Translations under genes and position numbers: made by a program | From: a virus | Length of the DNA stretch: 42,551 bases | Virus record (IMG/VR): IMGVR_UViG_3300025426_000052 | Span: 1-42,551 of that record | Reading direction: 5' to 3' (one strand) | The notes under the pieces: model-generated | What the model saw: only the letters and a program-made list of their open reading frames with translations | Databases searched by the model: none | Told to the model about the DNA's origin: nothing | Part shown: positions 25,839 through 34,554 of the stretch, one piece after another | How the letters are laid out: each line of letters begins with the position of its first letter | Numbering within the stretch: the first letter of the stretch is position 1

Positions 25839-27046
25839 ATAAGCCCTCCATCCCAAGCGCCTTCAACCAACCAGTTTTTGTCACGCATAATGCGGTCTGG
25901 CCAGTTTACACCCTGCAAACGGTCGCCTCTATAGCGCTTTACGTGCATGGTCGTTGGGTCTCTATTGTCTTTATACAATGATATACCAATTTCGGGCCAT
26001 GCCATCCAACGTTGAGAACCCATAGGAGAAAGCTCGCGTTTTTCACCGGCCTTACCTTTTGCAGCATGGTGCTCCATAATAAGAGCAAACTCATGTTTTG
26101 TTCTTAAATCATCAAGAACCGCCATTGCTTCATCAGCAGAATCTTCGTACGACTCACCTGTTTGTCTACGATACATTTTGTAAATAGGACCAATACAAAC
26201 AAGTTCTGGTTTGTGAAATGCAATCTCTCGTTGCAACTCTGCCCTGTCAGACAAACTACGAATTTCAATACCACCAGGTCGCCTAAAAAAACGAAGCCGC
26301 TCTGCATCAAACGATGCGCCATCTAATTCACGAAGCATGTTCATGTATGGAACTGCGGTTTGAGTAATTGCTTGCGTAGGGTTTTCAAGGTCAATAATTA
26401 AAGCGCGAACCGGTTCAATTCTTTGATGGCTAAATGGGTGATAACCCTGAGAAGCAGACATTGCTATTGTTCTAAGCAAAAGTGATTTACCAGCGCCTTC
26501 TTCGGCAACAACAATAGTTCTATAATCTCTGTGCATCATTCCCGGAATAACAACCGGCGCAATGGCCTCTGCACGGTCAGCCAACTCGTAAAGTGTTAAT
26601 GACTCTGGACCTGTGGCGTGAATGTTTCCAATAGTAGAAACAGATTTTTCTACCAACTTAGCCTGTTCGTAAGGGTCTAAACCAATACGAATATTTTTTA
26701 CAGCATCGCTAAAGTCCTTAATCAGTTTTCTAGAAACAGAATGTTTATAGACAATCGATGAATAATTTGCAACGTTGTTCCATGTTGGAACGTTAATGCA
26801 AATGCCCATAAGTCTTTCAACCGCCGATGGGTCATTTGCTTCTGAAGAAACAGTTATTGCATCAATTGCCACCCCTTTTTTGTAAAGAGATGTAATAGCA
26901 GAAAACATCCTTGCGTGAAAAGGGCTGTAAAAATCTGCCTCATTAACTAAATCAATAGCAACCATAACTGCTTCACGGTTTAAAACCATTGAACCAATTA
27001 CAGAGTCTTCAGCCAATAAATCGTAGGGAATCTTTTCTTCGCCCAT
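25835..27046 (-). CDS. Replicative helicase: DnaB N-domain joined to RepA-like ATPase
   Basis: 403 residues. Residues about 5-110 fit the DnaB N-terminal domain (LLAEDSVIGSMVLNREAVMVAIDLVNEADFY...HARMFSAITSLYKKG). The C-terminal half is a RecA-fold ATPase with Walker A VVAEEGAGKSLLLR, Walker B ALIIDLENP and a CIGPIYKMYR strand, more like RepA/AAA_25 hexameric helicases than canonical DnaB_C. LIMEHHAAKG may correspond to a sensor/H4 region. Such a mix would unwind DNA at the fork. It lies after the replication initiation-like gene. Confidence 0.83.
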   Translation of the reverse strand: MGEEKIPYDLLAEDSVIGSMVLNREAVMVAIDLVNEADFYSPFHARMFSAITSLYKKGVAIDAITVSSEANDPSAVERLMGICINVPTWNNVANYSSIVYKHSVSRKLIKDFSDAVKNIRIGLDPYEQAKLVEKSVSTIGNIHATGPESLTLYELADRAEAIAPVVIPGMMHRDYRTIVVAEEGAGKSLLLRTIAMSASQGYHPFSHQRIEPVRALIIDLENPTQAITQTAVPYMNMLRELDGASFDAERLRFFRRPGGIEIRSLSDRAELQREIAFHKPELVCIGPIYKMYRRQTGESYEDSADEAMAVLDDLRTKHEFALIMEHHAAKGKAGEKRELSPMGSQRWMAWPEIGISLYKDNRDPTTMHVKRYRGDRLQGVNWPDRIMRDKNWLVEGAWDGGLI

Positions 27047-27936
27047 TAAATAATGTACCTTCGCTTCCCGTCCGCTGTGTTGATTTCGTATGGCTTGCCA
27101 AATTGGTCAACTAATCGACCCTTGCCGTCGACTGGTCTACTGTAGCCGTGTTTAGCAGGATTGTCAAGAAGCATCTCTCCATTGCCATTGGTCCAACAAG
27201 AAAAATCATCGTAATCGTCGTAAATAATTGCTGATTTGTACTCATCACCCTCGAGAGAATGGGTAGACTCCTCTGAGGTTGAAGGCAAGAAATCACGCCA
27301 TCGTTCGTCGGGACCAAAAAATGTTGCGGGGTGCATAATAAACTTTTGCTCTTGTCCACGCTTTTCTTCAGCGTAATTTTTGCAAGCAAGGAGCATCTCG
27401 TCCTGCGAACAACCTCTATTGACAGAAGCGCTATATGCCCTAAAAGCACCGGCCTTGTTTACATGCCTTGGGTAAATCTTCCAAATGGCTTTAAACTCTT
27501 CGCTAAACTGATTTTTCTTAGGTTTTTCAACACGTTCGTTATTATCATTATTCTTTATATTTATATATTCATTAGTGTTGGATTTGCCTGCGCCGGGAAA
27601 ACCTGCGCCGGATAATCCGTCTGTGGTTGCGGATAATCCGTCTGTGGTGGGCTCCTCGTAAACCTCTGTGGTCATGCTGTCGTAAGAACCTGAAGCACCA
27701 CGGGTTCTGCTTCTCTGAATGTAACCAGCCTCTTCCAACTCCCTAAGACCCGCTCTGACGGCATCTCTGCCATCAGGACCCTGGGTAATCAAATGCTCAA
27801 TAACAACTTCCCAGTTGTCAGGTTTTGACATTAAATAGGCATGAAGACCTCTTGCCTTCCATGACAAACGACTGTCCTCAAGTGGCACCTTTGAAATAAT
27901 GACGTATCTGTCTCGGTTGGGCGTGCGAATAATCAT
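27046..27936 (-). CDS. Winged-helix replication protein (replisome organiser-like)
   Basis: 296 residues. N-terminal winged helix: VIISKVPLEDSRLSWKARGLHAYLMSKPDNWEV...GPDGRDAVRAGLRELEEAGYIQR. A low-complexity linker with a duplicated TTDGLSATTDGLSGAGFPGAG segment follows, then a DnaD/DnaC-loader-like C domain with FKAIWKIYPRHVNKAGAFRAY and FIMHPATFFGPDERWRDFL. It probably recruits the adjacent helicase to the origin. One-base overlap with the helicase and ATGA-type overlap with the SNF2 gene. Confidence 0.8.
   Translation of the reverse strand: MIIRTPNRDRYVIISKVPLEDSRLSWKARGLHAYLMSKPDNWEVVIEHLITQGPDGRDAVRAGLRELEEAGYIQRSRTRGASGSYDSMTTEVYEEPTTDGLSATTDGLSGAGFPGAGKSNTNEYINIKNNDNNERVEKPKKNQFSEEFKAIWKIYPRHVNKAGAFRAYSASVNRGCSQDEMLLACKNYAEEKRGQEQKFIMHPATFFGPDERWRDFLPSTSEESTHSLEGDEYKSAIIYDDYDDFSCWTNGNGEMLLDNPAKHGYSRPVDGKGRLVDQFGKPYEINTADGKRRYII
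27610..27648. repeat. 21-bp tandem repeat inside the winged-helix gene
   Basis: GGATAATCCGTCTGTGGT at 27610-27627 and 27631-27648, in frame (21-bp period), encoding TTDGLSA twice. Length change here would alter only the linker. Confidence 0.75.
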
Positions 27937-29984
27937 TTCGTTTGACCACGCTTTACGAAGTCACTAATAAGCCCGTCGATGATACTCTCCCCCTCAGTAA
28001 CATCAATGCCATCCGTTACAGCATCAATGATTTGCTTCTTGTTTTGTAAAAGCTCGTAAATCTTTTCGTCAATAGTCTTCGGCGCTAGCAAATACCAAGC
28101 GGTAGCACCGTGCATGTCGTTTGCTCTAGCGTAACAACGACTAACACATTGTTCGTGCATAGTCGGAGTCCAGGCAAGCTCACAAAAGATTACATCACTA
28201 GCAGCGGTCAATGTCAAGCCTTCTGACGCTGCGGTCATATTGGCAACAAAAACCCTGCAATCGGGGTCATTTTGAAACCTGTCAACGGCTTCTTGGCGGT
28301 CCTTTACAGACACTCCACCACGAACCTTAACAGCCTTGTCTTTATATCGTTCGTACAGTTTTTCAACAAAGTCAATGTGCTCAGCAAAAATAATTACTTT
28401 TTCGCCGTCACTTGACTCTAGAAAATTATCAATCCATTGGGCGATGGTGTCGTATTTTATTTCAGAAACAACGTTACGCAAACCAGTAATACGAACAAGA
28501 TTTTCTGCGCGCTCAAGTCGAATTTTTTTCTGCCAGTAGGCATCCGTGCCATCACTGCCGTCTTCTTCAGCAATTTCCTCCGCCCTACGAGCAAAGTATT
28601 CAATAATGTCGTTTTCTACTTCCCTGTACCGACTCATTGATTTTTCATCAATCGTCAAGTATTGCAAGGCATTTCGCAACTCAGGAAGTTCCGTATAAAC
28701 ATCGGACTTAAGTCTTCTGACAAAACACAATTCTCTTAGTTTTTGATTCAACTCTGTTGTGTTAATGGCAACATTACGTTTCGGGGCGTAACGATTCTTA
28801 AACCGCCACGAACCACCAAACTTATCAAGCCTGCCAACTGCTTCAAGTTGAGGAATAAGTTCTTCGGGTCTGTTGGTAATCGGAGTACCGGTTAGTAATA
28901 AAACAAAATCTTCAGGTCCGAGGGACTTAGCCAACTTCATAACCGCGCTAGTTCTTTTTACGCTCCAGTGTTCCTCGGGTTTGGAAAAGTTGCGTAAACA
29001 CGAGCCGCATTGTTTTGCGTTTGCACGACAAGACACATGGCAATTGGGACAACGGTGAGACTTCCTGCCATTTTTTATTGCGTGGGATTCGTCAACAATA
29101 AGTGAACAAAATCCATGTTCAAACAAATCATTTAAACGCTCATAGCAAATGTCATAATTAACTATTACAACGTCACTTTTCTCTATGGAAGAACTCTTTG
29201 TTCCATTGAGAATAGTAATGCTTAATTTTGGAAAAAATTTTTGAACTTCCCTCTGCCAGTTGAGCTTAAGAGTATTTGGGCATACAACCACTACTGGCAG
29301 AGAGTTCTCTGTCATAATTGTGGCTATGGCTTGTGCTGTCTTACCGAGGCCCGGCTGGTCACCTAAAATTCCTTTACGGACTTGTTTCAGGTAAGACACC
29401 CCGGCTTTTTGGTATGGCAAAAGGGGTATAGCAATGCCGGGTATGTCAATGTTTGCATCAGTAGCAACTGAGGCTCTAGATAGTTTTTGCGTTTTTAAAG
29501 CAATGCTTTCTGCTTCACGCATAAGGCTTGGGGAGATAGAAAGGCCGTAATTAACGGCAAAAGCCAAAATATCAATAGCGTTATTTGTTGGTGCTCTCCA
29601 GCACTTGGTCTCCCCGCCCCAATAAACATTAGGAACAAACATCCTAATTGCTTCAATAAGTTGGGGGTTATAACTAAAAGAGACGGTAACTTCGTCACCA
29701 TCTATATTTACCTGAAATTCCTGGTCAGGTTGCTTTTCTTCCTCAGAATTAAATAATTTATTAAATTCTTCCGGAAGCGTGATTCTGTATTTTTGGGCTA
29801 AAGCCTTTACCATTGGGGCCGCGGTTAATGGAAATGAGTTTGTCTTTGTTGTTGCGTTCCATCGACGACCTTCAATCTGCCGACAGTCCTCAACAAAAAC
29901 TCTGCTGAACCTACAAACGACGTGGATTTCACCCCTGTCAATGTAAGCGTAGTTTTTCTGTATAAATGAAAATTTCCGTCCCAT
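27933..29984 (-). CDS. SNF2-family helicase with zinc-finger insertion
   Basis: 683 residues from ATG 29982-29984. An earlier in-frame ATG would lie inside the -35 box. Residues about 1-145 contain two HARP/SMARCAL1-like repeats (W-x-P type, VYWGGETKCWRAPT). The ATPase follows with motif I GDQPGLGKTAQAIA, motif II VDESH and motif III LLTGTP. A CPNC...CGSC zinc finger is inserted before motif III. C-terminal motifs V-VI are AASEGLTLTAASDVIFCELAW...QCVSRCYAR. Such phage enzymes anneal or remodel forks. Promoter divergent from recA; leader only about 2-3 nt. Confidence 0.87.
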   Translation of the reverse strand: MGRKFSFIQKNYAYIDRGEIHVVCRFSRVFVEDCRQIEGRRWNATTKTNSFPLTAAPMVKALAQKYRITLPEEFNKLFNSEEEKQPDQEFQVNIDGDEVTVSFSYNPQLIEAIRMFVPNVYWGGETKCWRAPTNNAIDILAFAVNYGLSISPSLMREAESIALKTQKLSRASVATDANIDIPGIAIPLLPYQKAGVSYLKQVRKGILGDQPGLGKTAQAIATIMTENSLPVVVVCPNTLKLNWQREVQKFFPKLSITILNGTKSSSIEKSDVVIVNYDICYERLNDLFEHGFCSLIVDESHAIKNGRKSHRCPNCHVSCRANAKQCGSCLRNFSKPEEHWSVKRTSAVMKLAKSLGPEDFVLLLTGTPITNRPEELIPQLEAVGRLDKFGGSWRFKNRYAPKRNVAINTTELNQKLRELCFVRRLKSDVYTELPELRNALQYLTIDEKSMSRYREVENDIIEYFARRAEEIAEEDGSDGTDAYWQKKIRLERAENLVRITGLRNVVSEIKYDTIAQWIDNFLESSDGEKVIIFAEHIDFVEKLYERYKDKAVKVRGGVSVKDRQEAVDRFQNDPDCRVFVANMTAASEGLTLTAASDVIFCELAWTPTMHEQCVSRCYARANDMHGATAWYLLAPKTIDEKIYELLQNKKQIIDAVTDGIDVTEGESIIDGLISDFVKRGQTK

Positions 29985-29993
29985 GGAGCAATC

Positions 29994-30022
29994 AGGGTAC
30001 CAGGAAAAAGTTGTTAAGTCAA
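29994..30022 (-). promoter_or_regulatory. Promoter of the SNF2 helicase, near-leaderless
   Basis: Minus-strand TTGACT (30017-30022), 17 bp, TACCCT (29994-29999), nine bases to the ATG. Divergent from recA. Confidence 0.72.
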
Positions 30023-30025
30023 CAG

Positions 30026-30054
30026 TTGTTTTAAACATTTGTTTATGGTACGCT
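30026..30054 (+). promoter_or_regulatory. recA promoter with inverted repeat in its spacer
   Basis: TTGTTT (30026-30031), 17 bp, TACGCT (30049-30054). The spacer contains TAAAC-ATTT-GTTTA (30032-30045), which has the same half-site spacing as the SOS boxes at 8.9-9.1 kb. A repressor bound there would block the promoter. Confidence 0.62.
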
Positions 30055-30081
30055 CAAGGCACAAATAAACAAGGAGAAGTC

Positions 30082-31113
30082 ATGGCTAAAAAATCTTCGC
30101 CATCAACCGTTGGGAATTCCCTAGAATCAATAATTCAAGACATAAATAAACAATTTGGTGCTGGTTCAATTATGCGTTTAAACAGCAATGAAGTTTTGCC
30201 AGTCGAAGTTATTTCTACTGGAATTTTGCCACTTGATATGGCTCTTGGGGCAGGTGGTCTTCCAAAGGGAAGAATTATTGAATTTTATGGACCACCTTCA
30301 AGCGGTAAATCTACCCTTGCTATGCACGCTGTTGCAGAAGCGCAATCCCTTGGCCTTGCTTGTGCTTACGTTGACGCAGAACACGCTTTAGACCCTATAT
30401 ACGCCAAAGCAGTGGGGGTAAACCTAGATGAATTGTTGTTGTCTCAACCCAGCACTGCTGAAGAAGGTCTTGAAATTACTCTTCGTTTAGTTGAGAGTGG
30501 AAAAATTGCTATGGTTATTATTGACTCTGTTGCTGCTTTGGTTCCCCGGGCTGAAATTGAAGGAGAAATGGGCGACCATCATGTTGGTCTTCAGCCAAGA
30601 TTAATGGGTCAAGCACTAAGAAAACTTACGGGCATTGTTTCTAAAACTGGAACAATTGTTATTTTTATCAATCAACTTCGTGAATCCATTGGAAAACTTT
30701 ACGGGCCTAGTGAATACACACCGGGTGGAAAAGCACTCCCTTATTACGCATCAATTCGCTTAGATGTTCGTCGTATTCAAACTATAAAAAAGGGTGACGA
30801 AGCCACCGCTAATCGCACTCGAGTAAAAGTTGTTAAAAACAAAATTGCTGCGCCGTTTAAAGAAGCAGAGTTTGACCTTGAGTATGGTGTAGGCGTTCCT
30901 AAAGCAAATGCTTTGTTGGATTGTGCTATTGATTTTGGCGTTTTGCGCCAAGCCGGAGCATGGATTTATTATAACGGTGAACAATTTGCAAATGGTCGTT
31001 TAAAGGCTAAGGCAAAACTTGAAGAACAACCAGAACTTTACGAAGAAATTTACGAACAAGTTATTGCTCTTACAGGAACGGTTCCAACGGAGATTATTGA
31101 AAATGAAATCTAA
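30082..31113 (+). CDS. recA: RecA recombinase
   Basis: 343 residues from ATG 30082-30084 with AAGGAG. All RecA blocks are visible: FGAGSIMRLN, Walker A GPPSSGKST, the ATP-hydrolysis Glu in AYVDAEHALD, Walker B VIIDSVAALVP, L1 EIEGEMGDHHVGLQPRLMGQALRKL, INQLRE and L2/ETTPGGKAL-like YTPGGKALPYYASIRLDVRR. Full-length bacterial-type RecA, here for phage recombination. It heads an operon with a LexA-like protein and YqaJ. Confidence 0.96.
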   Translation: MAKKSSPSTVGNSLESIIQDINKQFGAGSIMRLNSNEVLPVEVISTGILPLDMALGAGGLPKGRIIEFYGPPSSGKSTLAMHAVAEAQSLGLACAYVDAEHALDPIYAKAVGVNLDELLLSQPSTAEEGLEITLRLVESGKIAMVIIDSVAALVPRAEIEGEMGDHHVGLQPRLMGQALRKLTGIVSKTGTIVIFINQLRESIGKLYGPSEYTPGGKALPYYASIRLDVRRIQTIKKGDEATANRTRVKVVKNKIAAPFKEAEFDLEYGVGVPKANALLDCAIDFGVLRQAGAWIYYNGEQFANGRLKAKAKLEEQPELYEEIYEQVIALTGTVPTEIIENEI

Positions 31114-31336
31114 AAATCAAAAAATTGCCAACGAAAAGGCTATTGTTCAATCTGTAAAAAAGTGGTATCGTACTCGTAATTATGGGCCAAGTTACCGCGA
31201 CCTTTCTGAAATAACAGGAATGTCACTGGGTACGGTGTATAATGTTTGCCATGAGCTTCGGGATTTAAAGATTCTCGAATTTCAAGACAATGTAGCAAGG
31301 ACAATTAAGTTAAGAGAAGGTTATGAAAAAAATTAA
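31103..31336 (+). CDS. LexA-like winged-helix protein without protease domain
   Basis: 77 residues from ATG 31103. AIVQSVKKWYRTRNYGPSYRDLSEITGMSLGTVYNVCHELRDLKILEFQDNVARTIKL follows the LexA DNA-binding domain (GYPPSxREIA...S-x-x-TV...L-x-x-L...RAI). The C-terminal autoprotease domain is absent. The start overlaps the recA stop by 11 nt, so it is made with RecA. It may bind the SOS-type boxes found in the window and escape RecA-stimulated cleavage (inference). Confidence 0.7.
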   Translation: MKSKNQKIANEKAIVQSVKKWYRTRNYGPSYRDLSEITGMSLGTVYNVCHELRDLKILEFQDNVARTIKLREGYEKN

Positions 31337-32348
31337 AATTATTCCAGTTTGGGACAAAACAGAAGAAGAATGGCTAGAAATACGCAAAGGTGGCATTGGT
31401 GGTTCTGATGCAGGAACCGTTTGCGGTGTAAACAAGTACAAATCCCCATATGCATTGTGGACAGAAAAAACGGGCATTGTACCAACTGATTTTACTGGCA
31501 ATGAAGCAACTAAATGGGGTAATCGATTAGAACGTGTTGTTGCCGAGGGTTACGCAGAAGACTACAACAAGGCTGTTGTTGAATGGCCAGTTATTCTTTG
31601 GTCAGAGGAGCCTGGGCAAGAGTTTATGTTTGCAAATCTTGATTTTCTTATTGTTGAACCAAGTGATGAGTTTCCTGCTGGAACAGTACAAACATGGCGT
31701 TTTGATTATGCACCGCCAAACATTCTTGGAATTTTGGAAGTAAAAACAGCAGGTATTGCAAGTCCAGGAAATCCAAGTTCATGGTCCAACAATCAAGTTC
31801 CTCAAAGTTACATGCTCCAGGGGTATCATTATGGAATTGTAACTGGTATAGAAAAACTTACTTTTGCTGCCCTTATTGGTGGACAGGGTCTTCAGGTTCG
31901 CGAAATGGAATGGGACGAACAAATTGCCGAAAATCTTGTAATTCTTGAGTCACAATTTTGGGACCACATACAAAACGTAATAGCCCCCGAAGTGGATGGT
32001 AGCGATGCAACAGAATCTGCTCTTTCTGCTCGTTATCCACGCCATGAAGATGGTAAGGGTGTTGAAGGTGGTCAAGAACTTGGTCAAATTTGGGATGATT
32101 TTCAAACTGCCAAAGAAAATGCCGCAAAAGCAGAAGCCGAACAAAAAGCTCTTCGTTCACGCATACTTGAAATAATTGGTAATGCTGAATTTGCAACCGT
32201 AAATGGCGAAACTATACTAACCTACAAGACCAGCAAGGATTCCGAAGCCCTGGATGCGGACCGACTTAAAAAAGAAGCACCAGAGATTTGGGATACTTAC
32301 AAGAAGGTAAAACCAGGTTTTCGTACGCTTCGTGCCGTAAAGTCTTGA
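31323..32348 (+). CDS. YqaJ-type viral exonuclease
   Basis: 341 residues. TEEEWLEIRKGGIGGSDAGTVCGVNKYKSPYALWTEKTG opens the YqaJ fold; the catalytic elements are NLDFLIV (D) and ILEVKTA (E-x-K), followed by WSNNQVPQSYMLQGYHYG. The C terminus is a charged helical region. As in lambda Red, a 5'-3' exonuclease supplies ssDNA for the annealing protein (next gene). Overlaps the LexA-like gene by 14 nt. Confidence 0.88.
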   Translation: MKKIKIIPVWDKTEEEWLEIRKGGIGGSDAGTVCGVNKYKSPYALWTEKTGIVPTDFTGNEATKWGNRLERVVAEGYAEDYNKAVVEWPVILWSEEPGQEFMFANLDFLIVEPSDEFPAGTVQTWRFDYAPPNILGILEVKTAGIASPGNPSSWSNNQVPQSYMLQGYHYGIVTGIEKLTFAALIGGQGLQVREMEWDEQIAENLVILESQFWDHIQNVIAPEVDGSDATESALSARYPRHEDGKGVEGGQELGQIWDDFQTAKENAAKAEAEQKALRSRILEIIGNAEFATVNGETILTYKTSKDSEALDADRLKKEAPEIWDTYKKVKPGFRTLRAVKS

Positions 32349-32373
32349 CACAAGGTTAAAACATCTGTACAAT
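32345..32373 (+). promoter_or_regulatory. Promoter of the ERF-SSB operon
   Basis: TTGACA (32345-32350), overlapping the yqaJ stop, 17 bp, TACAAT (32368-32373); AAGGAGG RBS before ATG 32400. Confidence 0.82.
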
Positions 32374-32399
32374 TAAGTTAACCCTTAAGGAGGGATAAA

Positions 32400-33062
32400 A
32401 TGAAAAGCAATGAAATAAACGAATTAGCAACCGCCTTGGTTGGTGCTCAAGCAGAGTTTTCTGCTGTGCCAAAAAGTTCGGTAAATCCATTTTTTAAAAG
32501 CAAATATGCACCATTGCCAGAAGTTATGGCTAGCGCCACACCAATTTTGTCAAAGTGGGGACTTGCAATTAGTCAGTTCATTGGCGTTGATGAAGAAGGT
32601 CGCGACATTCTGACTACATATTTACTTCACAAATCAGGACAATACATATCTCAAGACATGCGTTTGCACCTTGGAAAAGACGACACTAGTCAAGCATTGG
32701 GCTCAAGCGTTACATATGCTCGTCGTTACCAAATTTTGTCTGTACTTGGAATGGTTGCAGATGAAGACGACGACGGCAATGCGTCTACTCAGTCATCGCT
32801 GCAGTCTGTTCAAAGAAAACCAAGCAATAATCTTGGAGAAAAATTAGCAACAGCAGCAGGAAAGTCTGGTAGTAAAATGGCTACCGAAGGAATGACCCGA
32901 ATGATTTGGGCTATTACACATCAAAGTCTTAATTGGAACGACGGAGAAATGTTCGACAGGGTCGACGAAATCGCCGGTCGTAAAGTTGAGAAATTAGCAG
33001 ACCTTACCTTTGACGAGGCTAAGGCCGTTATCGACAGCCTGAAAGAACTTCAGGGAGCATAG
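32400..33062 (+). CDS. erf: ERF-family single-strand annealing protein
   Basis: 220 residues. ELATALVGAQAEFSAVPKSSVNPFFKSKYAPLPEVMASATPILSKWGLAISQ and the later DTSQALGSSVTYARRYQILSVLGMVADEDDDGN are diagnostic for the ERF superfamily. With YqaJ and SSB this makes a complete recombination set. C-terminal region helical. Own promoter. Confidence 0.92.
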   Translation: MKSNEINELATALVGAQAEFSAVPKSSVNPFFKSKYAPLPEVMASATPILSKWGLAISQFIGVDEEGRDILTTYLLHKSGQYISQDMRLHLGKDDTSQALGSSVTYARRYQILSVLGMVADEDDDGNASTQSSLQSVQRKPSNNLGEKLATAAGKSGSKMATEGMTRMIWAITHQSLNWNDGEMFDRVDEIAGRKVEKLADLTFDEAKAVIDSLKELQGA

Positions 33063-33073
33063 AAAGGAATCTT

Positions 33074-33481
33074 ATGGATTCAACAATTACAATTGCGGGT
33101 AACCTCACTCGAGACCCCGAACTTAAATTTACAGACAGCGGAATGGCAACTGTTCGATTCGGAGTAGCAACTTCTCGTAAGATTAAAGAACGCGAAACAA
33201 CGTCTTTTTACGAAGTTATTGCATTTGGCAAAACCGCTGAAAATGTTCAAGCATCTTTGTCAAAAGGTAATCGTGTTTTGGTTACCGGCCGCCTAGAAGT
33301 ACGTAATTGGGAAAAACAAGATGGAACAAAAGCCACCACTGTTGAAGTAGTTGCTGATGAAGTTGCTGCTGACCTTAAATTTGCTACAGTTACAATTATG
33401 AAGAACGAACGCAAAGAATTTGCAAAAACTTCAGCTCCTTCTGGTAAAAACTTTATGCAGGACTTTGAAGAAGACTTTTAA
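33074..33481 (+). CDS. ssb: Single-stranded DNA-binding protein
   Basis: 135 residues with the SSB OB-fold (TIAGNLTRDPELKFTDSGMATVRFGVATSRK ... FYEVIAFGKTAENVQASLSKGNRVLVTGRLEVRNW) and an acidic tip MQDFEEDF that would contact partner enzymes. Shorter than bacterial SSB (about 165) because the linker is short. RBS AAAGGAA. Confidence 0.93.
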   Translation: MDSTITIAGNLTRDPELKFTDSGMATVRFGVATSRKIKERETTSFYEVIAFGKTAENVQASLSKGNRVLVTGRLEVRNWEKQDGTKATTVEVVADEVAADLKFATVTIMKNERKEFAKTSAPSGKNFMQDFEEDF

Positions 33482-33861
33482 TGGGTCAATACATTGACTA
33501 TTCATCTCCCATTGGTTATGGTGAAATTGAGCGTTCAATGCTTCACGCCATTGAACAAATGGAAGGTTTAACAAAAGATTTTTCTGTAACCGCTGATGAA
33601 TACGCCGATGCTGAATCAACTTTTAAAATTGCTTTTGCTAAAAGTCGCCTTATGGCTCGAGCAGGAAATAATTATGAAGGAAAAAAAGTCACTGCAGATT
33701 TAGCAGATGACATTGCAACAGTTGAAACCGAGAAAGAAAGGATTGCCATGGAGGCATCAAAAGCAAAACACGATGCCACCAGGCAAGCCTTGCTTTCAGT
33801 TAGAAGTCGTTTAGAAGCACTGCGAAGTCTTATGGCTTCCTACCGAGATGCAGGAGCGTAA
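33481..33861 (+). CDS. Hypothetical helical protein
   Basis: 126 residues, long amphipathic helices with a coiled-coil character (ADDIATVETEKERIAMEASKAKHDATRQALLSVRSRLEALRSLM). One-base overlap with ssb (TAATG). Similar helical proteins follow recombination genes in other actinophages; function unknown. Confidence 0.72.
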   Translation: MGQYIDYSSPIGYGEIERSMLHAIEQMEGLTKDFSVTADEYADAESTFKIAFAKSRLMARAGNNYEGKKVTADLADDIATVETEKERIAMEASKAKHDATRQALLSVRSRLEALRSLMASYRDAGA

Positions 33862-33863
33862 TA

Positions 33864-34019
33864 ATGTCTTATGATGCAGAAATAGCAACGTATGTTCTCG
33901 AACTTGAACGTAAGGTTTCAAAACAAAACGAAAAAATCGAACAATTAGAATCTCAATTAAAAGTTGCTCATCGTTTAATTGCAATTCTTGATACACAGCA
34001 ACAACACGTAGACCTTTAG
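33864..34019 (+). CDS. Small coiled-coil protein
   Basis: 51 residues: MSYDAEIATYVLELERKVSKQNEKIEQLESQLKVAHR... with a clear heptad pattern. TAG overlaps the next GTG start by one base. Unknown function. Confidence 0.68.
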   Translation: MSYDAEIATYVLELERKVSKQNEKIEQLESQLKVAHRLIAILDTQQQHVDL

Positions 34020-34411
34020 TGGAAAGAAAAAAACGCCTTGTAGCGCGTACATCTTTACAAAGCAAAAAACCTTTGAAGATTCGTAGCGTTTTAAAAAGCA
34101 AAAAAGGGCTTGTAACGAAATCATCGCTCAAGCCCCGTTCTAAAAAAATGACGGAAATTTACAAAAAACGTTCTGTTTTTGTAAAAAGATTCCTTTCACT
34201 TCATCCACAATGTCAAGCAGTGTGGGATGAAAATTGTTATACTCTATCCGTTGACGTTCACGAAATTATTCCTCGTGGTGTTGGCGGCAAAATAATAAGT
34301 GATGATTGGTCTAATTTTATGGCAGTATGTCGGTATTGCCACACTATGATTACTGATAATCCAGCAGAAGCTCAAAAGAGAGGGTTAAGAAAATGGTCTT
34401 GGGAGAAGTAA
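34019..34411 (+). CDS. HNH endonuclease (GTG start)
   Basis: 130 residues, GTG start coupled to the preceding stop (TAGTG). A highly basic N terminus (residues 1-45) precedes an HNH core: C near HPQC, C in ENCY, VDVHEIIPRGVGG (first His pair), DDWSNFMAVCRYCHTMITDNPAEAQKRGL (N and last H, plus CxxC zinc). Could be a homing, recombination or packaging nuclease; the position in the recombination operon favours a repair role. Confidence 0.82.
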   Translation: MERKKRLVARTSLQSKKPLKIRSVLKSKKGLVTKSSLKPRSKKMTEIYKKRSVFVKRFLSLHPQCQAVWDENCYTLSVDVHEIIPRGVGGKIISDDWSNFMAVCRYCHTMITDNPAEAQKRGLRKWSWEK

Positions 34412-34554
34412 AACACTACATTGAGTTTGTGTTTGTAAATGGCGTTTTTCAAACGCATTGCACTTGTGGATGGTCTTCAAAAGCAAAAAATAGAAATGTT
34501 ATTCTTGCTTTTTCGCATCTTCACATTGCTTCTTCTCAGGTTGGCATTAGTTAG
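34393..34554 (+). CDS. Small CxC protein
   Basis: 53 residues: MVLGEVKHYIEFVFVNGVFQTHCTCGWSSKAKNRN... with HCTCGW and SHLH, resembling half zinc-ribbon actinophage proteins. Overlaps the HNH gene by 19 nt and the whiB start by one base. Confidence 0.65.
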   Translation: MVLGEVKHYIEFVFVNGVFQTHCTCGWSSKAKNRNVILAFSHLHIASSQVGIS

